Source: Mesorhizobium sp. AR02 (lineage in GTDB: Bacteria; Pseudomonadota; Alphaproteobacteria; Rhizobiales; Rhizobiaceae). From it: DNA of 64,000 bases. Below, one piece after another: positions 33,568-41,522 of the stretch. The notes beneath the pieces were generated by a model. That model made no database searches and was not told where the DNA came from. It saw only the letters and a program-made list of their open reading frames with translations. The stretch covers positions 1,922,001 through 1,986,000 of the forward strand of contig NZ_CP080531.1 of NCBI RefSeq assembly GCF_024746835.1, given 5' to 3'. A program made the translations under genes and the position numbers. Positions within the stretch are counted from its first letter, which is position 1. Each line of letters starts with the position of its first letter.

Positions 33568-35727
33568 TCAAGCGTGGGTGTAGTGCAGCAGCGTCCATTC
33601 ATCGACATGGACGCGGTCCTGCGGATGAACGACGAGCGTGGTGGCGGGATGTTCGATGATGGCTGGGCCGATGACTTCATGGCCGGGCTGCAGAAGGTCC
33701 ATCTCGTAGAGATTGGCCTTGTGCCAGCGTCCGCCAATGTAAGCCTCGCGCACGCCCTTATGGGCGGCTGCCGGGTCGGACTTGCCGAGCGGCCGCTTGA
33801 GCAGCACCGGCTTGACCTTGTCGGCTGTGGCGATCAGCCCGAGTTCGGTGATGGTGAAGCCGGCTTCGCCATAGCGCGAGACGCGATGGTTGACCTTGGC
33901 ATAGACCGCCTCGAATTCGTCGATGACCCTGCGCATGTCGTCAGCCGAATTGACCTCGGCAAGCGGCGCCATGACTTCGACGTCCTCGAGCTGGCCGGTG
34001 TAGCGCATCATCAGGAACGGCACCGTCTTGATCTTCTCGCGGGCGTGGCCGTCGGTGATCATCTCGTCGACCGTGGCCTTGGTCAGATCATTCCAGACAT
34101 TGGTGACCTTGGCCCCGAAAGCAGCCAGCGTTGCCTCGTCGGCACGGGCGGGAATGTCGTGCTGTGTCGACACCGAATGGCGGCGCATGAAATCGGCCGT
34201 GGTGCAACCGAAGGCGGAGAAGGCGGCAGCGAACTGGAAGGTGATGATGTCCTTGAAACCGATGCCCCTTGAGCAGCCGGCGAGATGCAGCGGACCGGAG
34301 CCACCATAGGAAAGCAGGGTGAATTCCGAGGGGTGGATGCCCTGGCCGGAGATGACGCGGCGCAATGCGTTGTTGGCGTCGGCCTCCAGCATGTCGATCA
34401 TGCCCTCTGCGGCCTCCTCGACCCCAACGCCAAGCACGCTGGAGCATTTTTCCTCGAACGCCTTGCGCGCCTTTTCGACCTGCAGCACGACCTTGCCGCC
34501 GAGGAAATAATACGGATTGAGGCGACCAAGAATGGCGTCGCAATCGGCGATGGTTGGTTCGGTGCCGCCCTTGGCGAAGCAGATCGGGCCGGGATCGGAG
34601 CCCGCACTTTCCGGCCCGAGCGAGACCTTCTTGGTCAGCGGATCGACCTTGAGGATCATGCCGGCGCCGGCGCCGATCGTGTCGAGATGCAGCGTCGGCA
34701 CGTTGAGCTTGAAACGGTCCATCAGCGGCTCGTTCTCGATCCGGGTCTGGCCGCGCGAGATGACGCCCATGTCGAACGAGGTGCCGCCCATGTCAGAGCA
34801 AATGAGCGAATCATTGCCGATCAGCTTGCCGACATAGGCCGCCCCCAGGATGCCGCCGATCGGGCCGGAGATCATGGTTTCGTGCAGGCGCGGGTGGTTG
34901 ATCGAGGTCAGGCCGCCGAAGGAAAGCAGCGTCTGCACGCCATATTTGAAGCCGTATTTTTTCGAGACGTCCTCGATGCCCTTGAGCTGCTTGCGGCCGC
35001 GCGAGGTGGCATAGGCCTCGATCAGCACCGAGTTCAGCCGCGACTGTTCGCGGATGACCGGCCGAACCTCGTGGCTGGTGTAGACGGTGATGTCGGCGCC
35101 GGCTTTGTCGATCTCCTCGCGGCAGATCTCGGCAATGCGCTTCTCGTGCACCGGATTGACGTGCGAGAAGATCGTCATGATGCAGATCCCCTCGACCTTG
35201 TCGGCGATCAGCTTTTTGGCCGCAGCAGCGACTTCGTGCTCGTAGAGCGCCAGCACGATGTCGCCGAACTGGTCGATGCGCTCGGTGACGCCATGGGTGC
35301 GGCGGCGCGGCACCAGCGGATCTGGATGGTGGTGAGTCACCGCATGCAGCCGGTCGGCATAGGAATAGTCGGCCCAGGCCTGCAGCCCACGGCCCATCAG
35401 GATCATGTCTTCCAGGCCCTTGGTGGTGATCAGGCCGAGCCGGCGGCCGGTGCGCGACAACAGCGTGTTGAGCATGCCGGTGCCGGAATAGAGCACGACG
35501 TTGACGCCGGAAAACAGCTGCTCCAGTGAGATGCCCCAGGCATCCGCCGCGTCCTCGGCAGAGGCCAGGAAGCCTTCCGCCTCGTTCTTCGGCGTCGTCG
35601 CCGACTTGCCGATCTTGAAGTGGCCGTCCTGATCGACAAGGATCGTGTCGGTCATGGTGCCGCCGGCGTCGATACCAATGACGATCGGGTTGCCGATTAT
35701 CGGGGCAGAGGGATGGGGTTGGGTCAC
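33568..35727 (-). CDS. acxA: Acetone carboxylase beta subunit (hydantoinase A-like)
   Basis: 719 residues from the GTG at 35727, which matches the known length of about 717; GAGG lies five bases upstream. The actin-like ATPase motif is GIDAGGTMTDTILVD near residue 20. Further family segments are GGTSFDMGVISRG and VLYSGTGMLNTLLSR. It uses ATP to activate acetone and bicarbonate. It is the first gene of the acx order beta-alpha-gamma, as in Xanthobacter acxABC. A dyad in its leader could fold over the ribosome site. A LuxR-type gene is divergent from it, in place of the sigma-54 activator AcxR known elsewhere. Confidence 0.92.
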   Translation of the reverse strand: MTQPHPSAPIIGNPIVIGIDAGGTMTDTILVDQDGHFKIGKSATTPKNEAEGFLASAEDAADAWGISLEQLFSGVNVVLYSGTGMLNTLLSRTGRRLGLITTKGLEDMILMGRGLQAWADYSYADRLHAVTHHHPDPLVPRRRTHGVTERIDQFGDIVLALYEHEVAAAAKKLIADKVEGICIMTIFSHVNPVHEKRIAEICREEIDKAGADITVYTSHEVRPVIREQSRLNSVLIEAYATSRGRKQLKGIEDVSKKYGFKYGVQTLLSFGGLTSINHPRLHETMISGPIGGILGAAYVGKLIGNDSLICSDMGGTSFDMGVISRGQTRIENEPLMDRFKLNVPTLHLDTIGAGAGMILKVDPLTKKVSLGPESAGSDPGPICFAKGGTEPTIADCDAILGRLNPYYFLGGKVVLQVEKARKAFEEKCSSVLGVGVEEAAEGMIDMLEADANNALRRVISGQGIHPSEFTLLSYGGSGPLHLAGCSRGIGFKDIITFQFAAAFSAFGCTTADFMRRHSVSTQHDIPARADEATLAAFGAKVTNVWNDLTKATVDEMITDGHAREKIKTVPFLMMRYTGQLEDVEVMAPLAEVNSADDMRRVIDEFEAVYAKVNHRVSRYGEAGFTITELGLIATADKVKPVLLKRPLGKSDPAAAHKGVREAYIGGRWHKANLYEMDLLQPGHEVIGPAIIEHPATTLVVHPQDRVHVDEWTLLHYTHA

Positions 35728-35730
35728 GGT

Positions 35731-35778
35731 CGCCTCGAGATTGGGTCTAGGATGACGCAAGGCTAGATTCGAGAGGCG
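35731..35778 (-). promoter_or_regulatory. Nested dyad in the acxA leader
   Basis: Outer arms CGCCTC (35731-35736) and GAGGCG (35773-35778) and inner arms TCTAG (35746-35750) and CTAGA (35763-35767) nest around one centre. In the acxA message the outer arm is the GAGG ribosome site itself. It may be a protein operator or an RNA hairpin that hides the start. Confidence 0.35.
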
Positions 35779-35839
35779 GCCTTGCGCCATATGCCTAAAG
35801 ACACAATGACGGTCGGACCGGGATCGCCGAGAAAAGGGC

Positions 35840-36619
35840 ATGCGCATGGGCAACATCTGGGCGCCGCTCGCCAAGGCGATCGCCGCCACCGGCACGGACA
35901 GACATGTCGACTGCCTGATCGACCTGATCGGCGCTGATATCGACCATGACCTGGTGACGGTGACGCGCTATTCGACGACGCAGACACCGGAATTCGTCAA
36001 GCACCGGCGCTTTTCCGACGAGATGGTCCAGCGCTATCTCGCCAGCTACTACGTGTTCGACCCGTTCTATGCCTCGTGGCGGCGCGAGCGCCGATTGGGC
36101 ATCATGCCGCTGAAGCGGCTTGCCGACGAGGAAGCCAAGCGCGGCCAATACATAGCCGGCTTCCTGGCGCAATCGGAGATCTGCGACGAGGTCGGCATCA
36201 TGCTGGCCGATGGCGGCGACTGGTGCCTCGGCATCTTCCTTGATCGCTCGACCAGTGCGTTCAAGGACAGCGAGATCGCCCTGCTGGACGAGCGGCTGCC
36301 GGTGTTCGAGGCGCTGCATGCGCTCGACATCAAGGCGCGCGGACGCGACTTCTTCCGCACGACGGCGCCGACCGGCCCAGGCGCTTCGCCGCGGCAGGAG
36401 CCGACCATCCCGATGGGCCTGTGGCCGGAACTGTCGCTGCGCGAGCGCGAGCTAGTGCAACTGATCCTCGCCGGCCATCCGACCGCCAACATCGCCGAGC
36501 GCCTCGGCATCACCGTCGGCACGGTCAAGAACCACCGCCGGCGCATCTATGAAAAGCTCGACATCACCACCGAGAGGGAGCTGTTCCTGCAGTTTTTTCA
36601 GCACCGGGCCGATCGATAG
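35840..36619 (+). CDS. LuxR-type transcriptional regulator
   Basis: 259 residues. The C-terminal helix-turn-helix is LSLRERELVQLILAGHPTANIAERLGITVGTVKNHRRRIYEKL, a GerE/LuxR domain at about residues 200-245. The N-terminal 170 residues are of a ligand-sensing GAF-like type (VTVTRYSTTQTPEFV, GIMLADGGDWCLGIFLDR), not a receiver, as no phospho-acceptor Asp pattern is seen. It is divergent from acxA with a 112-base gap, so it probably regulates the acetone carboxylase operon. ATGs at 35840 and 35846 are both possible. The ligand is unknown. Confidence 0.82.
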   Translation: MRMGNIWAPLAKAIAATGTDRHVDCLIDLIGADIDHDLVTVTRYSTTQTPEFVKHRRFSDEMVQRYLASYYVFDPFYASWRRERRLGIMPLKRLADEEAKRGQYIAGFLAQSEICDEVGIMLADGGDWCLGIFLDRSTSAFKDSEIALLDERLPVFEALHALDIKARGRDFFRTTAPTGPGASPRQEPTIPMGLWPELSLRERELVQLILAGHPTANIAERLGITVGTVKNHRRRIYEKLDITTERELFLQFFQHRADR

Positions 36620-36667
36620 CCTGGGTTCGGACAGTTCAAGCAATTTGCTGCTCTTTCCCGCTGCAGA

Positions 36668-36967
36668 TTAGAGCTCATCCTCCCAATTGGCGCCGCCATA
36701 GAACACACGCAAAATCACCACTTGGTCGGGTTCCACGGTAAAGGTCACTGTCACACGGCGCTCGAAACCGATGACCCGAAGCCCCCGCCGCAGATCGTCA
36801 CGGCGTGTCCCTCGCTCCGAAGCGTAGTCAAGCCCCCGGCAATGGACTTCGATCCGCTCTATATAGCGCATGGCCGTGGCGTTGCCGGCGGCCGACGCGA
36901 TGGTATCGTATATCCACCGCAAGTCCGCTTGGGCTTCCGGCATCAGAACAACATGTCGGTGCTTCAC
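36668..36967 (-). CDS. parE: ParE/RelE-type toxin
   Basis: 99 residues, GTG start overlapping the antitoxin stop as GTGA. The ParE/RelE fold is shown by VLMPEAQADLRWIYDTIASAAG, the RIE(V)xCRGLDYASERGTRRDDL middle part and the C-terminal beta hairpin VVILRVFYGGANWEDEL. ParE toxins poison DNA gyrase, RelE toxins cleave mRNA; the sequence favours ParE but cannot prove it. It is encoded with a CopG-type antitoxin on the minus strand between two metabolic islands. Confidence 0.85.
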   Translation of the reverse strand: MKHRHVVLMPEAQADLRWIYDTIASAAGNATAMRYIERIEVHCRGLDYASERGTRRDDLRRGLRVIGFERRVTVTFTVEPDQVVILRVFYGGANWEDEL

Positions 36968-37245
36968 TCGTCCCCCTTGAGGCGGGTAGCGTGATGCGCA
37001 CGGATGCTGTCAAAACCTTGGTCGGCCGGGATGACTCGGGAAGGGTCTGCCTTCCATTTGTCATAGGTCGGCACGACTTCCTCGCGCAGCCAGCGCTCTA
37101 CGGCAGCGTCGCGCTCCTGCAGGGCGCGAAGCCCTGCGCGGATCACTTCGCTGCTGGTCGCATAGGTTCCTGATTCAACGAGGCGGTCGATGAAGGCAGC
37201 CTGCTCCGTCGGCAGGCTGAAGGTGCGTTTTTCGGTGGCGGCCAT
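36964..37245 (-). CDS. parD: ParD/CopG-type antitoxin
   Basis: 93 residues. The N-terminal ribbon-helix-helix is TFSLPTEQAAFIDRLVESGTYATSSEVIRAGLRAL, which binds DNA as a dimer. The C-terminal half (WLREEVVPTYDKWKADPSR) is the toxin-wrapping tail. It precedes and overlaps parE by four bases. A near-perfect palindrome 17 bases upstream of its start is the likely autoregulatory operator. Confidence 0.87.
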   Translation of the reverse strand: MAATEKRTFSLPTEQAAFIDRLVESGTYATSSEVIRAGLRALQERDAAVERWLREEVVPTYDKWKADPSRVIPADQGFDSIRAHHATRLKGDE

Positions 37246-37261
37246 GATCGCTCCTATAAGA

Positions 37262-37284
37262 TTGGTGTGATAATATCATACCAA
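37262..37284. promoter_or_regulatory. ParD operator palindrome
   Basis: TTGGTGTGATA (37262-37272) and TATCATACCAA (37274-37284) match at 10 of 11 positions around one central base. It lies 17 bases upstream of parD, where ribbon-helix-helix antitoxins repress their own operon. Confidence 0.7.
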
Positions 37285-37452
37285 AGAAGGATCGCACCTG
37301 AAATCTGAGGGGATGTCGACATACTCGCCGCGGTCAAGGACATAGCGCGCTTTCGTCCGGCGTTCGGTTCAAGACCGGAATGACCGGCCGACCACCTCAA
37401 AATTCCTCTTGCGGAACCACGCCATCCCAGCTTAGTCTTGGCTTCGCGCGGA

Positions 37453-37473
37453 AAATGAAATTTAATTCCATTT
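37453..37473. promoter_or_regulatory. IclR-type operator 1, upstream of the fused E1 gene
   Basis: The palindrome ATGAAATTTAATTCCAT (37455-37471) with flanking AA/TT is the reverse complement of the site at 52519 except for one central base. Such A/T-centred dyads are typical of IclR-family operators. Confidence 0.65.
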
Positions 37474-37546
37474 ATCTGCCGACCCCCCGTAAGCTAGTGT
37501 GTCATGCCCAGAAAAAAGACCTGACACAATCGACTGAGAAAATATT

Positions 37547-37556
37547 TGATATATCA
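37547..37556. promoter_or_regulatory. TGATATATCA palindrome (candidate GntR site 1)
   Basis: A perfect 10-bp palindrome 24 bases before the fused E1 start. The same sequence lies upstream of the aminotransferase gene. Confidence 0.5.
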
Positions 37557-37580
37557 TCTACCAGAATGGAACTAGCCTGA

Positions 37581-39755
37581 ATGGTCCAACAGACATCGAT
37601 CCAGCCATCGGCGCCCTGGTTGCGGCTCGACGTCGACGATTCGGACTGGAACGCCGCCGAGGTGTCGAGCCTGGTGCGCTGGTATCACCAGATGCTGCTG
37701 ATCCGCCGGTTCGAGGAAAAGGTGCTCGACCTCGCCAATGCCGGGCTGGTGCACGGGCCCGCACACGCAAGCATCGGCCAGGAGGCGACGGCGGTCGGCG
37801 CCATGTCGATGCTCGGCACCGGCGACCGCATCAACGGCACCCACCGCGCCCACCACCAGGTGCTGGCGAAGCTCGTCAACGCGCAGACCCCTGGAGGATT
37901 CGATCCGCTGCACGACGCTTTCAATCCGGACATGCAGGGGTCGGTGCGCGGCCTGATGGCCGAGATCATGGGTCTCAACGCGGGCTATTGCGGCGGGCGT
38001 GGCGGCTCGATGCATATGCGTGACGACGCCTCCGGCATTCCGGGCACCAGCGCCATCATCGGCGGCAACCTGCCGCATGCGGCTGGCTATGCGCTGGCCG
38101 ACAAGCTGCTTGCCACCGGCAATATCTCGGTCGCCTTCTTCGGTGACGGCACGATGATGGCCGGACCGGCCTATGAAGCGATGAACATCGCTGCCCTCTA
38201 CCGGCTGCCGGTGATCTTCTTCGCCGAAAATAATTTTTATGCCGTCTCTACCCATGTCAGCGAACAGACGCGCGAGACGCGGCTCGCCTCGCGCGGCCCG
38301 ATGCTGGGGTTTCGCGGCATAGAATGCGACGGCATGGATGTGGTGGCGGTGCATCACGCCATGCGCGAGGCGCGCCGGGTGATTGAGGACGAGGGCGGCC
38401 CGGTGCTGATTGAAGCGCTCTGCTACCGCTTTCTGCACCAGAGCGGTGCGCGCCCAGGCAGCGAATTCGGCTACCGCACGCGGGCCGAGGAGGATGCCTG
38501 GAAGGCACGCGATCCGCTCACCACAATGGCGGCACGGCTGAAGACCATGGGCATTCTCGGTGCCGCCGACCTCGCCACGCTCGAGCAGCGGGTCATGGAC
38601 GTGGTCAACACCGCCGCGGACTCGCTGACCGAAATGAGCGGCAATGCGCTGCGCATTCCCGACCATCTGTGGCCAGACGCCGGCGAAGTCGACAACCAGA
38701 TCCGCGGCGACCTGTCGGAACTCATGGACGAGCGTTTCCTTGAGATCGAGGACGTGCCGCCGGCCGAGACCAGGCCTGTCAAGTTCATGGTTGCCGCATC
38801 CGAGGTGATCGCACGCGCCATGGAGCGGGACCCGCGCATTATCATCATGGGCGAAGACGTGCACCGGCTGCGCGGCGGCGTCTCCGGCGCCACCAAGGGC
38901 GCACTGGAGCGCTGGCCAGAACGCGTGCTGGCGATGCCGATCGCCGAGAACGGCTTTGTCGGCGTGGCGCTGGGCGCGGCACTGTGCGGCCTTCGGCCGA
39001 TCGTCGAAATCATGTTCGGCGATTTCTGCCTGGTCGCCGCCGACCAGCTTTTCAATGCGGTGAGCAAGGTGCGCCACATGTTCGGCGGCGGCTTTCCGGT
39101 GCCGATCGTGGTGCGGGTTCGTGTCTCGCCGCACACCGGCTACGGCTCGCAGCATTCGGGCGATCCGTCAGGCCTGTTCGCGCTCTATCCCGGCTGGCGT
39201 ATCGTCGCGCCGACGACGCCCTTCGACTATGTCGGCCTGATGAATTCGGCCTTGAAATGCGACGACCCGGTGGTCGTCATCGAGCATGTCGAATTGTTCC
39301 CGAACGAAGGCCCTGTTCCGACCGATGACCGCGATTATTACGTGCGGTTGGGTAAGGCGAAGATCGTCAGGCCGGGCAGCGCCTGCACGCTGCTCACCAG
39401 CGCCAGCATGGTGTCCGTCGCCACACAAGTGGTCGAGGAGACCGGCGTCGATGCCGAGATCATCGACCTGCGCAGCCTCGACCCGACCGGGCTCGACTGG
39501 CCACTGGTGGAAACCTCGATCCGCAAGACCAACCGCGTCGCCGTCGTCGAGCAGGTACAGCGCGGGTTGTCGCTTGGCGGACGGCTGACACAGGAGATTC
39601 AGGACCGCGTGTTCGACTATCTCGACCACGAGATCCTGCATGTGACGGGCAGCCTCTCGGCTCCCGTCGTATCGGCCCCGCTCAACCGGGCCGCACTGGG
39701 CGGCGCTGACAAGCTCAAGGCCGCGCTTCGATCCCTCACCAGCGTGGGCGGATAA
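37581..39755 (+). CDS. Fused alpha-beta E1 component of a 2-oxoacid/acetoin-type dehydrogenase
   Basis: 724 residues. The first half is an E1 alpha domain with the thiamine diphosphate motif GDG (188-190) to NN (217-218). The second half, from about residue 390, is an E1 beta domain (VKFMVAASEVIARAMERDP, MGEDV, AENGFVGVALGAAL). Acetoin and branched-chain 2-oxoacid dehydrogenases normally have alpha and beta as separate genes. No E2 or E3 gene is near, so it may borrow these subunits or catalyse simple decarboxylation. Two operator-like palindromes precede it. A binding-protein gene follows after 48 bases. Confidence 0.85.
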   Translation: MVQQTSIQPSAPWLRLDVDDSDWNAAEVSSLVRWYHQMLLIRRFEEKVLDLANAGLVHGPAHASIGQEATAVGAMSMLGTGDRINGTHRAHHQVLAKLVNAQTPGGFDPLHDAFNPDMQGSVRGLMAEIMGLNAGYCGGRGGSMHMRDDASGIPGTSAIIGGNLPHAAGYALADKLLATGNISVAFFGDGTMMAGPAYEAMNIAALYRLPVIFFAENNFYAVSTHVSEQTRETRLASRGPMLGFRGIECDGMDVVAVHHAMREARRVIEDEGGPVLIEALCYRFLHQSGARPGSEFGYRTRAEEDAWKARDPLTTMAARLKTMGILGAADLATLEQRVMDVVNTAADSLTEMSGNALRIPDHLWPDAGEVDNQIRGDLSELMDERFLEIEDVPPAETRPVKFMVAASEVIARAMERDPRIIIMGEDVHRLRGGVSGATKGALERWPERVLAMPIAENGFVGVALGAALCGLRPIVEIMFGDFCLVAADQLFNAVSKVRHMFGGGFPVPIVVRVRVSPHTGYGSQHSGDPSGLFALYPGWRIVAPTTPFDYVGLMNSALKCDDPVVVIEHVELFPNEGPVPTDDRDYYVRLGKAKIVRPGSACTLLTSASMVSVATQVVEETGVDAEIIDLRSLDPTGLDWPLVETSIRKTNRVAVVEQVQRGLSLGGRLTQEIQDRVFDYLDHEILHVTGSLSAPVVSAPLNRAALGGADKLKAALRSLTSVGG

Positions 39756-39803
39756 AGCGAACGCATTGCCAAAACGATCCGACAAGAAAATGGGAGAAAT
39801 GAC

Positions 39804-41402
39804 ATGAATATCCTACCAAAAACCAAGACCAGGGCCACGATGCTGGCGGCCGCGCTTATGGCCACCAGTGCCTTCTGGGCGCCAGCGACGTTTGCACAGG
39901 ACAGCAAGCCGCTGGTCATCGCGCGCAACATCGACCTCAACTCGCTCGATCCGCACCGCGCCTTCTGCGACACCTGCCAGATCTACAATTCCAGCGTCTA
40001 TGAATCGCTCTTGACGCTGGACAAGGACAACAAGCTGATCCCGCTCTTGGCTTCCAAGTGGGAAGGCAATGCGGATCAGACTAGCTTCACCTTCACGCTC
40101 GACCCGGCCGCCAAATTCTCCGACGGCTCGCCGGTCGAGGCCAAGGACGTGAAATGGTCGTGGGAGCGGCTGAAGAACCTCAAGGGCAGTGCTTCGTTCC
40201 TGATGGACAATGTCGCCTCAATCGAGACCCCGGACGCGCATACGGTCGTGGTCAAGATGGTGGCGCCGAGTTCGGAATTCCTCAACATCGCGGCAGCGCC
40301 CTATACGGCCGTCGTCAACAGCAAGGTCGCTTCCGAAGCCGGCGCCAAGGCCGGTGCGGATGCCTCGACGACGGACAATGCCGAGGCCTGGTTCCTGGCG
40401 CATTCGGCCGGCAGCGCGCCGTTCGTGCTGAAATCCTATGAGCCGAATTCGGAAGTGCGCCTGGTGCGCAACGACAAGTACTGGCGCACCGCGCCGGCGC
40501 TGAGCGAAGTCGTCATCCGCCAGACCAAGGACGCGGTGGCGCAGGCACAGATGCTGCAGAGCGGCACCGCCGACATCGCCATGCAGATCGACCCGGATAC
40601 CGCCAAGACGATGACGGGCAGCGACGTCAAGATCGAGACGGTGCCGTCCTACAACTTCATCTATGTCGCGCTGTCGCCCGGCGCCAAGGCCAACAAGGTG
40701 CCGCTGACGCCTGAGGTGCGCGAGGCGATCTCGCTTGCGCTTGACCGTCCGAGCATCCTCGACTTCACCATCGGCTCCGAGGGCCAGCTGATCAGCGCGC
40801 CGATCCCGCTCGGTTTCCCCGGCGGTTCGGGTTTCGAGGCACAGCCCTATGACCTCGCCAAGGCAAAGGAATCGCTTGCCAAGGCCGGCCATGCCGACGG
40901 CTTCGAGATGGAAGCGGCCTTTCCGGGCATGAACGTCTATGGCGTCGATCTCTCGCTGTTGATGCAGAAGGTCCAGCAGGATCTGGCCAAGGTCAACATC
41001 AAGCTCGACCTGCAGCCGATCCCCTTCGCCAACTGGCGCGAGCGCATCAATGGCGACGGCATCCCGATGACGGCGGTGTTCTACGCGCCGGACTATTACG
41101 GCACCTCGCAGTACATCGAGTATTTCGCCATGACCAAGGGCAGCCCGTGGTCGCGCCGCGCAGGCGCGGAACGCGAGCCGTCGGTGCTCAACCCGAAGGA
41201 GTCCGAGATCTACAAGGCGGCCCTTGCAGCGAGCGGTGACGAGGCCGCCAAGCTCTGGCACCAGGCTGGCGAGGAAATGATCAAGGACAGGATCATCCTG
41301 CCGCTGGTCAGCCCGAACCTGATCCTGGCCTACAAGTCCGACGTAAAAGGCGTGCGCTACAGCGCCTGCTGCAACCTGCCGCTGGCCGAACTCAGCCACT
41401 AG
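39804..41402 (+). CDS. Periplasmic binding protein of an Opp/Dpp-type ABC transporter
   Basis: 532 residues, with GGGAG before the ATG. A signal peptide (MLAAALMATSAFWAPATFAQ, cleavage before QDSK) is followed by an SBP family 5 domain: NIDLNSLDPHRAFCDTCQIYNSSVYESLLTL at the N-terminus and ETVPSYNFIYVALSPG with EVREAISLALDRPSI in the middle. It should bind a peptide, opine or oligosaccharide-like ligand. The matching ATPases and permeases are 7-11 kb away on the other strand (48445-52417), so this protein is probably their receptor. A strong terminator follows the gene. Confidence 0.88.
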   Translation: MNILPKTKTRATMLAAALMATSAFWAPATFAQDSKPLVIARNIDLNSLDPHRAFCDTCQIYNSSVYESLLTLDKDNKLIPLLASKWEGNADQTSFTFTLDPAAKFSDGSPVEAKDVKWSWERLKNLKGSASFLMDNVASIETPDAHTVVVKMVAPSSEFLNIAAAPYTAVVNSKVASEAGAKAGADASTTDNAEAWFLAHSAGSAPFVLKSYEPNSEVRLVRNDKYWRTAPALSEVVIRQTKDAVAQAQMLQSGTADIAMQIDPDTAKTMTGSDVKIETVPSYNFIYVALSPGAKANKVPLTPEVREAISLALDRPSILDFTIGSEGQLISAPIPLGFPGGSGFEAQPYDLAKAKESLAKAGHADGFEMEAAFPGMNVYGVDLSLLMQKVQQDLAKVNIKLDLQPIPFANWRERINGDGIPMTAVFYAPDYYGTSQYIEYFAMTKGSPWSRRAGAEREPSVLNPKESEIYKAALAASGDEAAKLWHQAGEEMIKDRIILPLVSPNLILAYKSDVKGVRYSACCNLPLAELSH

Positions 41403-41414
41403 GCGAACAGATTG

Positions 41415-41442
41415 CGGGAGGCGGCCAACCGCCTCCCGTTTT
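41415..41442 (+). terminator. Strong Rho-independent terminator
   Basis: CGGGAGGCGG (41415-41424) and CCGCCTCCCG (41429-41438) form a perfect 10-bp stem with a CCAA loop, followed by TTTT. It starts 12 bases after the binding-protein gene. Confidence 0.9.
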
Positions 41443-41494
41443 CCCACTTTGGAAGACTGGAAAATCCTGTTCTTCCAGCATTCAAAATAATATA

Positions 41495-41504
41495 TGATAT
41501 ATCA
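41495..41504. promoter_or_regulatory. TGATATATCA palindrome (candidate GntR site 2)
   Basis: The perfect 10-bp palindrome lies 18 bases before the aminotransferase ATG at 41523, in an AT-rich stretch. It is identical to the site at 37547. Confidence 0.5.
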
Positions 41505-41522
41505 ATGAGCGGAGACGTCGTC

